A stretch of DNA of 64,000 bases, taken from contig JAKUTK010000015.1 of the NCBI GenBank assembly GCA_022448005.1, forward strand, positions 36,205-100,204, written 5' to 3'. The translations under genes and the position numbers were made by a program. Within the stretch, counting starts at the first letter, position 1. The number at the start of each line of letters is the position of its first letter. The DNA is from Pseudomonas sp. GTDB lineage: Bacteria; Pseudomonadota; Gammaproteobacteria; Pseudomonadales; Pseudomonadaceae. Shown in pieces: positions 52,885-62,475 of the stretch. A model generated the notes under the pieces. The model was not told the origin of the DNA and ran no database searches. It worked only from the letters and a program-made list of their open reading frames with translations.

Positions 52885-53684
52885 TTCGTACCTTTCTGCT
52901 GTGCCTTGCGCTGCTGGCGTCGCCGCAATTGTCGGCCGTCGAGCGCGTAATCAGCCTGGCGCCCTCGCTCAGCGAGATCATGTTGGAGCTGGACGCCAGC
53001 GATCTTCTGGTCGGCGTTCTCGATGGTGGCGAGCGGCCGGCGGCGCTGGCGGGGGTGCCCTCGGTCGGGCGTGTGGGACAGCTCGAAATGGAGAGCCTGC
53101 TCGAGCTGCAGCCAACCCTGGTGCTGCTCTGGCCAGACAGTATCAGCCGTGCGCAGCGCGACCAGCTCACTCAATTTGGCATTCCGGTACTTGTCGCTCA
53201 GCCGACCTCCCTAGCGCAACTCGCCAACCAGTTTGCCGTGATCGGTCAACGCGTGGGGCGAGGCGAACAGGGACAAGCACTCCAGCGCCAGTTCAATCAG
53301 GGTTTGGATCAGCTGCGTCAGCGCTATCGCCGTGAGCCCCCGCTGGATGTGTTCTACCAGATCTGGAATCGCCCGCTTTACACGCTCGGCGGACCTCAGA
53401 TCATTGGTGAAGCCATCGAAATCTGCGGTGGTCGCAATGTCTTCGCCGATCTACAACTCCCCGCGCCGCAGGTCAGCGTGGAGTCCGTACTGTCTCGGAA
53501 CCCTGACGTAATCCTGGCCGGCAGCGGTGCTCAGCTGTCCGAATGGAGCGTGTGGCCCCAGCTGAAAGCGGTGCGTAAAGGGCAGCTCTGGGAAGTGCCC
53601 GATAAGGGGCTGGAGCGACCGAGCTTCCAGATGCTTGGGGCAATCCGGAAGCTCTGCGAGGTGATGGGGCAGGCGCCTGACTGA
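52881..53684 (+). CDS. btuF: Cobalamin ABC transporter substrate-binding protein BtuF-like
   Basis: A 267-residue periplasmic protein with a signal peptide ([18 protein letters not shown]) and the class III binding fold: RVISLAPSLSEIMLELD at the start, VLLWPDSISRAQRDQL, and the long-helix hinge. It would capture vitamin B12 in the periplasm. The GTG start overlaps the upstream stop. No btuC or btuD lies here, so the permease is elsewhere. It converges on btuB with 60 bp between, which supports a B12 role over heme or siderophore. Confidence 0.85.
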   Translation: MIRTFLLCLALLASPQLSAVERVISLAPSLSEIMLELDASDLLVGVLDGGERPAALAGVPSVGRVGQLEMESLLELQPTLVLLWPDSISRAQRDQLTQFGIPVLVAQPTSLAQLANQFAVIGQRVGRGEQGQALQRQFNQGLDQLRQRYRREPPLDVFYQIWNRPLYTLGGPQIIGEAIEICGGRNVFADLQLPAPQVSVESVLSRNPDVILAGSGAQLSEWSVWPQLKAVRKGQLWEVPDKGLERPSFQMLGAIRKLCEVMGQAPD

Positions 53685-53744
53685 CCGGTCGCAGATAGCC
53701 CGCTCTGTAGGGCGAACTGGACAGCCGGCCTTATCTCCCTGGGT

Positions 53745-55658
53745 TCAAAAGCGATAGCCCACACTTAGCTGAATATCTTCTTCTGGCGCTGGGTACAAAG
53801 CCTTGTTGCCTGCTTGCCAGCTGTTGTAAACGGCGTAGCTGTCGTAGCGCTTTCCAGTCAGGTTGTTGATGCGCAGTTTGGCGTTGAGGTTTCGGTATTC
53901 GTACCGGATAGCGGCATTGAACAACGTATAACCACCCTCCTTTGGTAGCGCCAGGCCATCATCGCTGGCTAAGTAACGCGGGCCTGTATAGATGGCCTCG
54001 AGATATCCGTGAAGGTTAGTAATTATCTGATAGTCCAGATGGATTGCCGCGCTATTTCGGGATACCCATGGAATCTCGTTGCCCTTGTTTGCCCCAGCAC
54101 GTAGTTCGGTATCGGTAAAACTGTATTGGCCGCCAACCCGGAGCTGGTCGGTCAATTCGCGCTCAGCTTCGAGCAGCAGGCCTTCGCGCCGGGTCTGGTC
54201 AAGGTTCACGTTGGCGCCCCAGCCACCATATGCATACGGTGCGTAAAGCAACTCGTCTTCTAAGTCGAGGCGGTAAAGGCTGGCCTGGTAGAACTGGGCG
54301 GTGTCTTGCCAGGCAATTCCCGCTTCCCATGATTCGCCTGTTTGCGGTTTGAGAAACGCGACGCCAGGCTCGACGAGCGCGTTTTCGTTGACATTGGCCC
54401 AGCGCAAAACGTCTTCGCGTTTGACGAATACGTGAGTCTGGTCAGTGATCTGCCAACTGAGCGCTACGCTCGAGCTGTCTTCGCTGTCGCTGCGCATTCG
54501 ACCGTTGTGTCGGTCATCCGCTTCGCTGATGCGATAGCCAAGGCTCAGTGTCACGCGGTCGGTCAGTGGTTGGCTGACTTGCGTATACCAGTCTCGCTGC
54601 GTTTGCTCGGCGTCACTGCTGAAAGACGGGTATAGCGCGTACGCTGACTGGTAATCGGACTTCAGGTAATCAAAGCCCAACAGCCACTCGCCGCGGCCGG
54701 AAGTGCTGTCCCAGTTGGCGGTAAGGCGAGGGCTGATCGTTTCGACTCGGGTTCCTTCCGTGAATGGGCTACCGGAAATCAGACCCACCCCGTTGCTGTC
54801 TCTAATGCTGTAGTCCAGATTAGCGGTCCAGTGGCGACCTAATACCCGTTCACCAGCAATTCGATGCACGTCAGTCTTGCTGTTGTTCCATTCGTTTGAG
54901 GTGCTGGCTTTGCGATCTGCGCGACGTTGCGCGATGGTAAGGTCGCGCGGATAGAGCAGCTCGTCATCGATGTTCTGGTACTCATAAAGAAGCCAGCCGT
55001 TCTCATGCTCGTAGCGGAGGCGTCCGAAAGCGTCGCGGTAGCTTGCGTTGTTGTGGTCGCGATAGTTGTCGGTATTCCGGGTTTCGCCGCTGACATATGC
55101 GGAAAGACCGCCCCAGAGCGCTTGAGACACATGGCCACGGTACGCCTCCAAGTCGTGACTGCCTTGAGTGGTTTCGATATAGGCTTCGTTGCCCGATGGG
55201 CGACGGGTAATGATGTTGACTACCCCACCTACAGCCTGGTCGCCGTATAGGACTGTTCCGGCGCCGCGCAAGATCTCGATTCGCTCGATGTTTGCAAGCG
55301 GTACGCTATTCAGGTCCGGGCCGCTGAGACTTGGATTGTTCAACCTCCGGCCATCGACCAGAACCAGCACGTTGTTCACCGCGTTGTCCCCGAAACCACG
55401 CAGGCTGATGGAGGCATGGTTGCCGTCGCCGAGCGTGTCACGGATCTGGATACCAGCTTTCCCGTTCAGCACCTCTATCAGGCTACTGGCTGCACTCCGC
55501 TCGATTTCGTTCCTGTCGATCACTCGAGTGCTGGCCGGAGCAGGCTTTTCCAGGGCAGTCGCTCGGGTGATGACCATTGGAGGAGCCTGGTAAGGCTCCA
55601 GGGCGGCAGCAATGCTCGGCAGCAGCGCCACGGCCAAGGCAAGGCGGGTCAGTTTCAT
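53745..55658 (-). CDS. btuB: TonB-dependent vitamin B12 receptor
   Basis: A 637-residue outer-membrane receptor. After a signal peptide (LALAVALLPSIAAA) comes a plug domain (SLIEVLNGKAGIQIRD, GDGNHASISLRGFGDNA, LRGAGTVLYGDQAVGGVVNI shown to core) and a 22-strand beta barrel ending in the aromatic residue of VGYRF. A cobalamin riboswitch upstream makes B12 the likely ligand. The N-terminal TonB-box candidate is near APPMVITRA. Translation starts 11-15 bases after a hairpin that includes GAGGA. Confidence 0.93.
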   Translation of the reverse strand: MKLTRLALAVALLPSIAAALEPYQAPPMVITRATALEKPAPASTRVIDRNEIERSAASSLIEVLNGKAGIQIRDTLGDGNHASISLRGFGDNAVNNVLVLVDGRRLNNPSLSGPDLNSVPLANIERIEILRGAGTVLYGDQAVGGVVNIITRRPSGNEAYIETTQGSHDLEAYRGHVSQALWGGLSAYVSGETRNTDNYRDHNNASYRDAFGRLRYEHENGWLLYEYQNIDDELLYPRDLTIAQRRADRKASTSNEWNNSKTDVHRIAGERVLGRHWTANLDYSIRDSNGVGLISGSPFTEGTRVETISPRLTANWDSTSGRGEWLLGFDYLKSDYQSAYALYPSFSSDAEQTQRDWYTQVSQPLTDRVTLSLGYRISEADDRHNGRMRSDSEDSSSVALSWQITDQTHVFVKREDVLRWANVNENALVEPGVAFLKPQTGESWEAGIAWQDTAQFYQASLYRLDLEDELLYAPYAYGGWGANVNLDQTRREGLLLEAERELTDQLRVGGQYSFTDTELRAGANKGNEIPWVSRNSAAIHLDYQIITNLHGYLEAIYTGPRYLASDDGLALPKEGGYTLFNAAIRYEYRNLNAKLRINNLTGKRYDSYAVYNSWQAGNKALYPAPEEDIQLSVGYRF

Positions 55659-55669
55659 CAGGTTCGATC

Positions 55670-55692
55670 CTCAAAAGTTCAACGCTTTTGAG
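55670..55692 (-). promoter_or_regulatory. btuB: Ribosome-binding-site hairpin of btuB
   Basis: On the minus strand CTCAAAAG/CTTTTGAG is an 8-bp perfect stem with a 7-base loop. The 3' arm ends in GAG of the GAGGA Shine-Dalgarno of btuB, 11 bases from the ATG. It is a good candidate for the riboswitch's translation-blocking hairpin. Confidence 0.6.
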
Positions 55693-55764
55693 AAGGGCAG
55701 GAACAAGGGCGGAATGACGGGCAGCCGCGCTTGACGGTGCTGCCCTCCGCAACACCAGTCGAAT

Positions 55765-55925
55765 CCGTCAGGCCGGTCTCCGGGCTTTCGACACGCACCG
55801 TGCTCGCCTTCCCGTGACGTGCACAGTGGCGGTTGAGCGGGCGGTGATCCTCTGATCACGGTCGATTACCGTTGCGGGGGCAGCGCCGGCCTTGCTCTTC
55901 GAGCGCACCGGCTTCCCGTTTAATG
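55765..55925 (-). ncRNA. Cobalamin riboswitch of btuB
   Basis: On the minus strand the conserved elements occur in order: GGGAAGCCGGTG, GGCGCTGCCCCCGCAACGG with TAA, GCCACTGTG, ACGGGAAGGCG, and the B12 box AGCCCGGAGACCGGCC. They form the junction that binds adenosylcobalamin. It lies about 110 bases before the btuB ATG and would repress it when B12 is abundant. Confidence 0.97.
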
Positions 55926-56221
55926 CGGACCTGACGGTCGCGCACACCTGGGCGGATTGGAAATGGCGCGAACCTTACGGCCTGGGCTGGGGAAAGACAA
56001 GCGAATGAATGACGCGCCTCAGGCCAAGGCTTCGACCGTCAGAATAGGTCGGTTCGATCTTGATGCGGCACGTGCTGCGGTAGATCGACCTGGTAAAACG
56101 GCTGCATAAGCCCAGGGCGGATCATGCTGTCCTCGATCCGCCGAGCATGGGGCGGATCGAGGTGACGCTACTTTCGCGGTGTGGCGAGCCGTCTCGCTGC
56201 TACCTGCGGTGGCGCTGGGCC
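55926..56221. other. Intergenic region between the riboswitch and dxs
   Basis: About 300 bases without a gene. It includes the btuB promoter region and the hairpins at 56117-56162 after dxs. Nothing else was recognised. Confidence 0.4.
56117..56162 (-). terminator. Hairpin(s) after dxs, GGCGGATC type
   Basis: CCTCGATCCGCC/GGCGGATCGAGG (56131-56142 and 56151-56162) is a 12-bp perfect stem with an 8-base loop, 60 bases past the dxs stop. It overlaps an alternative hairpin GGCGGATC...GATCCGCC (56118-56142), which belongs to the dispersed palindrome family. Either could end dxs transcription; there is no T tract. Confidence 0.5.
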
Positions 56222-58123
56222 TTACGATCGGCTGTGCAAGTTCGCCAGGCGCGCCCGAACTGCGGCTTCGATACCGGCGGCGTCCAGTCCGCACTCCTTG
56301 ATCATCTCGCTGGGTTTGGCATGTTCGACATAATAGTCGGGCAGGCCCAGATGAAGGATCGGTGTGCTGAGGTTTTGCGAAGCGAGGAACTCGCCGACCG
56401 CGCTGCCGGCACCACCCATGATGCTGTTCTCCTCGATGGTCACCAATAGGTCGTGGCTGTCGGCCATCTGGCGAACCATTGCCTCATCCAGGGGTTTGAC
56501 GAAACGCATGTCGACGACCGTTGCGTCCAGGGTTTCGGCAACCTGCATGGCTTCCGGCAGCTGCACACCGAACACCAGCAAAGCGACCTGCTTACCTTCG
56601 CGCCGCATCACAGCCTTGCCGATTTCCAGCGGTTCGAGGCCCGGTTCCAACCTTGCGTTCGGGCCGGTACCGCGCGGATATCGCACGGCGGCGGGACCTT
56701 CAAAGTGATAGCCGGTGGTGAGCATCCGGCGCATCTCGTTCTCATCGCTTGGGGTCATCACGAGCATGCCGGGGATGCAACGCAGATAGGTCAGGTCGAA
56801 GCTGCCCGCGTGGGTCGGACCGTCCTCGCCAACCAAACCGGCGCGGTCGATGGCGAAGAGTACGTCCAGGTTTTGCACCGCGACGTCATGAATCAGCTGG
56901 TCGTAGGCACGCTGCAGGAAGGTCGAATAGATCGCCACCACTGGCTTGGCGCCTTCGCAGGCCATGCCGGCAGCGAGGGTCACCGCATGCTGTTCGGCAA
57001 TGGCGACATCGAAGTAGCGGTCAGGGTAGCGCTCGCTGAAATCGACCAGATCCGAGCCTTCTTTCATCGCCGGGGTGATACCCAACAGGCGCGGGTCTGC
57101 CGCAGCCATATCGCACAGCCACTGGCCGAACACATTGGAATATTTGGGGCCGCTGGGTTTCTTCGGCTTGACCGGCGCGCCGATGGGTTCGAGCTTGCTG
57201 ATCGCGTGCCAGGTGATCGGGTCGACTTCGGCTGGGGCGAAGCCTTTGCCTTTTTTGGTGACCACGTGCAGAAACTGAGGGCCGGAGAGGTCGCGCATGT
57301 TACGCAGGGTGCCGATCAGGGTCGGCAGGTCATGGCCGTCGATGGGGCCGATGTAGTTCCAGCCGAGCTCTTCGAACAGCGTGCCGGGGACCAGCATGCC
57401 CTTGGCGTACTCCTCGGTGCGACGCGCAATTTCCCAGGCGCCGGGCAGGCGCGAGAGGACCTTCTTGCTGCCTTCGCGCATGCTCGAATAGGTGCGACTG
57501 GAAAGAATCTTCGCCAAATAGTTGGACAGTCCGCCGACGTTGCGCGAGATCGACATGTCGTTGTCGTTGAGCACCACGAGCATGTCCGCACCGACTTCCG
57601 GCGCATGGTTCAGCGCCTCGAAGGCCATCCCGGCAGTGAGCGCACCGTCGCCGATGACCGCGATGGACTTGCGCTTCTTGCCCTGCATGCGGGCGGCGAT
57701 AGCCATGCCCAGTGCGGCGCTGATCGAGGTACTGGAGTGGCCGACGCCAAAGGTGTCGTACTCGCTCTCGCTACGGCGTGGGAAGGCGGCGAGGCCGTCC
57801 TTCTGGCGCAGGCTTTCCATGCGCTCGCGGCGCCCGGTGAGGATTTTGTGAGGATAGGCCTGATGACCGACGTCCCAGACCAGGCGGTCTTTCGGCGTGT
57901 CGTAGACATAATGCAGGGCAATGGTCAGCTCGATCACGCCAAGGCCAGCACCGAAGTGCCCGCCGGTCCGGCCCACGCTGTAGAGGAGGTCCTGACGCAG
58001 TTCGTTGGCGAGTTCTTCGAGTTCCGCTTCGCCTAGGCGGCGCAGCTGCTCGGGCGTAGCCGCGCGATCTAGAACGGGCGTCGCAGGGCGGACCCGAGGA
58101 ATCTCATGAAACGTCTTGGGCAT
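56222..58123 (-). CDS. dxs: 1-deoxy-D-xylulose-5-phosphate synthase
   Basis: A 633-residue thiamine-diphosphate enzyme, the first step of the MEP isoprenoid pathway (pyruvate plus glyceraldehyde 3-phosphate). Visible are the [17 protein letters not shown] start, the TPP-binding [17 protein letters not shown] and NDNDMSIS segment, and [19 protein letters not shown] (shown to cores). Length is normal. In P. aeruginosa it follows ispA and xseB directly; here two opposite-strand lipoprotein genes lie between them. Its product supplies IspA. Confidence 0.98.
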   Translation of the reverse strand: MPKTFHEIPRVRPATPVLDRAATPEQLRRLGEAELEELANELRQDLLYSVGRTGGHFGAGLGVIELTIALHYVYDTPKDRLVWDVGHQAYPHKILTGRRERMESLRQKDGLAAFPRRSESEYDTFGVGHSSTSISAALGMAIAARMQGKKRKSIAVIGDGALTAGMAFEALNHAPEVGADMLVVLNDNDMSISRNVGGLSNYLAKILSSRTYSSMREGSKKVLSRLPGAWEIARRTEEYAKGMLVPGTLFEELGWNYIGPIDGHDLPTLIGTLRNMRDLSGPQFLHVVTKKGKGFAPAEVDPITWHAISKLEPIGAPVKPKKPSGPKYSNVFGQWLCDMAAADPRLLGITPAMKEGSDLVDFSERYPDRYFDVAIAEQHAVTLAAGMACEGAKPVVAIYSTFLQRAYDQLIHDVAVQNLDVLFAIDRAGLVGEDGPTHAGSFDLTYLRCIPGMLVMTPSDENEMRRMLTTGYHFEGPAAVRYPRGTGPNARLEPGLEPLEIGKAVMRREGKQVALLVFGVQLPEAMQVAETLDATVVDMRFVKPLDEAMVRQMADSHDLLVTIEENSIMGGAGSAVGEFLASQNLSTPILHLGLPDYYVEHAKPSEMIKECGLDAAGIEAAVRARLANLHSRS

Positions 58124-58370
58124 CGGGCGAGTCGTTTTAATTGAAAAAAGAGCGGCAGTTTAACCGAAAAAGCCTTCCGGCTTTAAGCGAGCAGACGATA
58201 CCGGACAGTCTGCAGCGAACCCGTGCCTCAGAGGTGGCCCCGCCATCTGTCGTCTTAAGTTCCTCCAAGCTTGGCCGATAAGCGGCGATATGCGCATGCC
58301 ACTATTGCGCCACCACGTCTAAGGCTTTTGGCCAGAAATCGTCAGTCGTCGCTGAATATGGAATGTTTTG

Positions 58371-59111
58371 ATGGATAAGAGACTTGTGTCAACAGGCGCC
58401 GGTGAGGTGCCGTTTGTCTTTCGGTCGCGACGGTTCGCGGTAAAGGCGGGGCTGCTCAGCGCCGCGCTGCTCTGTGCAGGTTGCCGGGCGCCTTTTACAC
58501 CGGTTCCGGTTGCGGTCAACTTTCCCTATGCCAAGCAGGAAAAGCTTCAAGCTGCGTCTCACTGGCAATTGATCGCCGAGGACACGGCCAGCCAATTGAT
58601 ACGTTCGCTGCCCGATGACCGTCCGCTGTTTGTGAATCAGCCTGATACGCAAAGTCCGTTCGCGCGGGTGTTCAGCCAGCAACTCATCAGCTCGCTGCTG
58701 AGCGCCGGCTATCCGGTTCATAAGCGTGACAGTGGCAACGTTCTGGTGGTGGATGTGAACGCAGAGCCGGTGCGCTTTTCGCCCAACCGGCTGCAGTATC
58801 GCTATGTCGGCACGGCAACGACCCTGACCAGCGGGCTTTGGGTGCTGCGCAACATTTACCGCAACGTATCGCCCGGCGCTGCCATGGTCACGGCTGCCGT
58901 AGGGCTGGATGCCGCACAGTGGTATCACACGGAGTTTGCCAAAGGGCCGACACCTGAAATCGAGCTGGTGGTCAACACGAGCGTATCGGATCGGGACCGT
59001 TACTACGCTCAGGTTTCCAATGCTTACTACACGGTGGATCCGGAATGGCAGCTTTATGCACCGGGTTGGGCCGGAGTCAATATTCCGGTCATCGGGGGTG
59101 AGAGCAAATGA
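58371..59111 (+). CDS. Lipoprotein of unknown function paired with a FlgO-like protein
   Basis: A 246-residue protein with a basic N terminus and a hydrophobic signal (AVKAGLLSAALLCAGC) whose lipobox Cys is near residue 39. The mature part has FVNQPDTQSPFARVFSQQLIS and a repeat of Tyr/Ala-rich strands, resembling outer-membrane or flagellar-associated lipoproteins, but no family is certain. The ATG at 58371 was preferred over the TTG before it. It overlaps the following gene by 4 bases (ATGA), so the pair is one operon. Confidence 0.65.
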   Translation: MDKRLVSTGAGEVPFVFRSRRFAVKAGLLSAALLCAGCRAPFTPVPVAVNFPYAKQEKLQAASHWQLIAEDTASQLIRSLPDDRPLFVNQPDTQSPFARVFSQQLISSLLSAGYPVHKRDSGNVLVVDVNAEPVRFSPNRLQYRYVGTATTLTSGLWVLRNIYRNVSPGAAMVTAAVGLDAAQWYHTEFAKGPTPEIELVVNTSVSDRDRYYAQVSNAYYTVDPEWQLYAPGWAGVNIPVIGGESK

Positions 59112-59701
59112 CTTTCCGTGCATTATGGGTCGCGGCTTTACTGCTGGGCTGCCTGGTATTGCAGGGCTGCGGCGTCTCGCCGACCCAATCCCTTGAGGCA
59201 GGGGCGTCGCCCAGCAATCCGCTGGTGCGAGAGAACTACCGTGCTGCCGAATCGTTGTTGGCGCAGTTGCGCTACCGTCTGCCGCTCAAGCAGGGGGCGA
59301 TACTGATTGGGACGCTGGTGAATACTGACGCCTTGGACCGCTCCTCCACCTTTGGCCGAATAACGACCGATCAGATATCCGCACGCTTCACAATGGCTGG
59401 CTATCCGATGGTTGAAATGAAGCTGCGTAACCGGGCCTACATGCTCAAGGATCAGGCCGAGCTGATGCTGAGTCGTGAGGTCGGTGAACTGGTGACGAGC
59501 CACAACGCACAGGCTGTGGTTGTGGGAACCTACGCGGTCAGTCGCGACCAGGTGTACATCAATCTGAAGGTCATCCAGCCGCAACGGGGCATCGTTCTGG
59601 CCGCGCATGATTACACCCTGCCACTGAACGATGAAAACCGGCTGCTTCTGCTGCGCGGGTGGCGCAATACCGCATGGCCCGCGACTTATCCTGCTAGATA
59701 G
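59108..59701 (+). CDS. FlgO-family outer-membrane lipoprotein
   Basis: A 197-residue lipoprotein with a signal peptide ending in the lipobox LQGC (about residue 21) and a FlgO-like core (ILIGTLVNTDALDRSSTFGRI, shown to core; MVEMKLRNRAYMLKDQAE; AQAVVVGTYAVSRDQVYINL). In Vibrio FlgO supports flagellar function and stability; the role here is unknown. It overlaps the preceding lipoprotein gene. The pair sits on the plus strand between ispA and dxs. Confidence 0.75.
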   Translation: MTFRALWVAALLLGCLVLQGCGVSPTQSLEAGASPSNPLVRENYRAAESLLAQLRYRLPLKQGAILIGTLVNTDALDRSSTFGRITTDQISARFTMAGYPMVEMKLRNRAYMLKDQAELMLSREVGELVTSHNAQAVVVGTYAVSRDQVYINLKVIQPQRGIVLAAHDYTLPLNDENRLLLLRGWRNTAWPATYPAR

Positions 59702-59778
59702 GTTGGTTTTTGATCGGGGCATGCATGCCGGCCGCTCACCCTGGGCGATGCGGACCGGTTATGCGGCGAGCATGACCT

Positions 59779-60666
59779 TCAACTACGGCGTTCGACGATA
59801 AAGCAGGCCAGCTGGCGCAGCGGCTCGGCGCTAGGCCCGAACGGGGCGACGGCGTCGAGCGCCAGGTCGCGCAGCTCCAGCGCGTAAGCCTTGGCGCTGT
59901 CCATGCCCAGCAGCGCCGGGTAGGTGGGTTTGTCGCGCGCGATGTCGGCACCCTGGTGCTTGCCCAGCGTCGCGGTGTCGCTTTCCACGTCGAGGATGTC
60001 GTCCTGTACCTGGAAGGCCAGGCCCACGGCTTGCGCGTATTGCTGCAGCGCTGACAACGTTGACGCGTCGGCACGGCCGCTGGCAAGGGCGCCGAGGCGC
60101 ACGCTGACCTCGATCAGTGCACCGGTCTTGTGCCGGTGCATCAGCTCCAGCGCGGTTCGATCAAGCTTCAGACCCACCGAACCAAGATCGATGGCCTGGC
60201 CTCCGACCATGCCGGCCGGCCCGGCTGCGCGCGCGAGGCTGGCGACCATCTCCAGGCGCAGTGACGGATCCGCAGGATTATGGGCATCCAGTGCCAGGGC
60301 CTCGAACGCCAGGCTCTGCAGGCCGTCTCCGGCGAGAATGGCGCAGGCTTCATCGAAGGCTTTGTGCGTGGTGGGCTGGCCACGACGCAGGTCATCGTCA
60401 TCCATCGCTGGCAGATCGTCATGGACCAGCGAATAGGCATGAATCAGTTCGACAGCACAGGCTGCACCATCTGCCAGCGCAACCTCGCCCTGGAGCGCTT
60501 CGCACGCGGCGTAGACCAGCAGCGGGCGGACGCGCTTGCCCCCATTCATCACGCTGTAGCGCATGGCCTGATAGAGACGGTCGAGTTGCGGCCGAGGCGG
60601 GGAGAAGAGCGTGTCGAGGCAGCTGTCTACGCGTTGCTGGCAGCGTTTCTGGTAGGCGCCGATCAT
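59779..60666 (-). CDS. ispA: Polyprenyl (farnesyl/geranyl) diphosphate synthase
   Basis: A 295-residue trans-isoprenyl synthase with the first Asp-rich motif [10 protein letters not shown] near 83-92, [19 protein letters not shown] before it, and the second Asp-rich motif [11 protein letters not shown] near 230. It makes farnesyl diphosphate from DMAPP/IPP. Its start overlaps the xseB stop by 4 bases (ATGA). It normally is followed by dxs. Confidence 0.96.
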   Translation of the reverse strand: MIGAYQKRCQQRVDSCLDTLFSPPRPQLDRLYQAMRYSVMNGGKRVRPLLVYAACEALQGEVALADGAACAVELIHAYSLVHDDLPAMDDDDLRRGQPTTHKAFDEACAILAGDGLQSLAFEALALDAHNPADPSLRLEMVASLARAAGPAGMVGGQAIDLGSVGLKLDRTALELMHRHKTGALIEVSVRLGALASGRADASTLSALQQYAQAVGLAFQVQDDILDVESDTATLGKHQGADIARDKPTYPALLGMDSAKAYALELRDLALDAVAPFGPSAEPLRQLACFIVERRS

Positions 60667-60905
60667 GCTTCCGGGTCCACCTCGAATGGCGCTTCCTGCA
60701 GTTTGCCGTCGCGCTCGAGGAGGATCTGCACCTTCTGCTCAGCCTGGCTCAAAGCAGCCTGGCAATCGCGAGTCAGGCCGATGCCCTGCTCGAAGCAGGT
60801 CAGCGAATCCTCCAGCGACAGCTCGCCACTTTCCAGACGCTCGACCAGCTGCTGTAACTCGGCGAGGGATTGTTCGAAATCGAGGGCGACTTTCTTGCGG
60901 GCCAT
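60663..60905 (-). CDS. xseB: Exodeoxyribonuclease VII small subunit
   Basis: An 80-residue protein with the family core [34 protein letters not shown] (shown partially), forming helices that bind XseA. It overlaps ispA by 4 bases. The xseB-ispA pair is conserved in pseudomonads. Confidence 0.97.
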   Translation of the reverse strand: MARKKVALDFEQSLAELQQLVERLESGELSLEDSLTCFEQGIGLTRDCQAALSQAEQKVQILLERDGKLQEAPFEVDPEA

Positions 60906-61002
60906 GCGGGAACCTGTTCTCTGCGGCTGCTCTGAATCGGGCGCGACACTAGCAGAGCTCTGCGGCAGAAGCCATAAGCCGAGCGGGCTAGATGCCTGTC
61001 GG

Positions 61003-61773
61003 TCAAGGCAGGTACATGGCCTTGAAGTAATAAACGGTCATGACGCTGCCGACCAGAATGACGAACAAACGCAGCCAGGTGGCGGGTAGTTTCTTGCTCA
61101 ACGCGCCGCCCGCGTAGCCGCCGAGCGTGGTGCCCACCAGCAGGATCGCCAGCTCGTAGCCGCTCACTCGTCCTGCAATCACGAAGGTCGCCGTTGCCAC
61201 GCTGTAGATCACTGCAGAGATCAGATTTTTCAGCGCGTTGGCGCGGACCAGCTGATGGCCTTCGATGGAAAATGCGGCCAATTGCAGGATGCCCATGCCG
61301 GCGCCGAAGTAGCCGCCGTAGATCGAGACCAGTCCGTGAGCGGCCAGCGATGTTGGTGCGTGAGGCGGCACAGCATTGGTGTCCTTGCGGCGCGCCGCGA
61401 GCCAGCGGCTCAGCCAGGGACTGGCGGCGAACAGTGCGGTGGCGAGCAGTAGCAGCCAGGGAATGAGCAGACTGAAGACGTCATCGCCGCTGGCCAGCAG
61501 CAACAGGCCGCCCAGCAGACCCCCGACCAGGCCCGCCAGCAACAGGGGGATCAGGTAGCGACCAAGAGGGCGCAACGCCGAGCGCGCGGCCCATGCGGCG
61601 GCGAGGCTGGCGGGCCAGAGTGCTACGGCATTGGTCGCGTTGGCGGTCACGGGCGGCAAGCCGGTTGCCAGCAGTGCGGGAAACGAAAAGAAGGTGCCGC
61701 CGCCTGCGAGTGCGTTCATGCCTCCCGCAGCAAAGCCGGCGGCGATCAACAGCAGCATATCGAACAGGGGCAT
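61003..61773 (-). CDS. TauE/SafE-family sulfite/organosulfonate exporter-like protein
   Basis: A 256-residue membrane protein with eight or so hydrophobic helices and the family motif [27 protein letters not shown] (shown partially) plus the C-terminal repeat [21 protein letters not shown]. These transport sulfite, sulfonates or similar anions; the substrate is undefined. The start at 61773 fits the family; the frame is open further upstream. Confidence 0.87.
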   Translation of the reverse strand: MPLFDMLLLIAAGFAAGGMNALAGGGTFFSFPALLATGLPPVTANATNAVALWPASLAAAWAARSALRPLGRYLIPLLLAGLVGGLLGGLLLLASGDDVFSLLIPWLLLLATALFAASPWLSRWLAARRKDTNAVPPHAPTSLAAHGLVSIYGGYFGAGMGILQLAAFSIEGHQLVRANALKNLISAVIYSVATATFVIAGRVSGYELAILLVGTTLGGYAGGALSKKLPATWLRLFVILVGSVMTVYYFKAMYLP

Positions 61774-61955
61774 TGGAAAGGCTCGCGGCAAAAGAGCCGA
61801 AGAGTATCGCTGCCGCTTTGTTGCGCCAAGCATGCCGGCGCCCAGCAACGACCAATGCCAGTGAGGCACCTGCAGTCCGTGTTTTGTTCTCGGATGGCGC
61901 TGTGCACATGCCAGGTCTCGCTGACACCGGAATGCCTCGGGCGAGAAACTACTGC

Positions 61956-62375
61956 CTACGGCTGCGTATCGTCGCCAGCCAGCGGCGCACTACTCAGCTC
62001 GTTGAGAATGCCGCAGCCGTGCATGGCGCTGTTGCCAGTGCAGCAGCTGCGCAATTCCTGCAACTGACGTTCAAGGGCATGGAGGTTTTCCAGTCGCGTG
62101 CGGACGCGTTCGAGCTGCTCGTCGATCAGCAGGTTGATGTCTCCGCAGCTGGCATCCGGGTGGTTGGAGAACTCCAGAAGCCGGCGGATATCAGCCAGGC
62201 CAATGTCCAGTGCGCGGCAATGGCGAATGAACGTCAGCTGCGCCAGCTGCTTGGATGAATAGGACCTATAGCCGTTGGCGCCGCGCTCCGGGGCGGGCAT
62301 CAAGCCAATCTTTTCGTAATAGCGAATGGTCTCGACGTCGACCTCGGCCGCTGTGCTCAGCTCGCCTATGCGCAT
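61956..62375 (-). CDS. cadR: CadR-type MerR-family metal-responsive regulator
   Basis: A 139-residue MerR protein. The N-terminal winged helix is MRIGELSTAAEVDVETIRYYE, a core of it shown; the long dimer helix follows, and CCTGNSAMHGCG near 110-121 supplies a Cys-His metal loop typical of Cd/Pb sensors, with Cys in ASCGD. It binds the dyad at 62418-62438 between it and the divergent transporter, activating on Cd(II), Pb(II) or similar. The exact metal is inferred. The stop ends in a Ser/Ala-rich tail. Confidence 0.87.
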   Translation of the reverse strand: MRIGELSTAAEVDVETIRYYEKIGLMPAPERGANGYRSYSSKQLAQLTFIRHCRALDIGLADIRRLLEFSNHPDASCGDINLLIDEQLERVRTRLENLHALERQLQELRSCCTGNSAMHGCGILNELSSAPLAGDDTQP

Positions 62376-62414
62376 ATGGCCTCCTGCTTGTCGGCTTGAT
62401 TCGGTAAATGGGGC

Positions 62415-62445
62415 TTGACCCTGGAGTTGCTCCAGGGTGTGCAAT
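62415..62445 (+). promoter_or_regulatory. MerR-type promoter/operator for the cation transporter
   Basis: TTGACC (-35, 62415-62420) and TGCAAT (-10, 62440-62445) are 19 bp apart, the over-long spacer used by MerR activators. Inside it lies the perfect dyad ACCCTGGAG-TTG-CTCCAGGGT (62418-62438). A metal-loaded regulator would untwist it to start transcription of the transporter at 62476. Confidence 0.9.
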
Positions 62446-62475
62446 GGCTCCGAATATAGTTCAGGAGGACATCCA

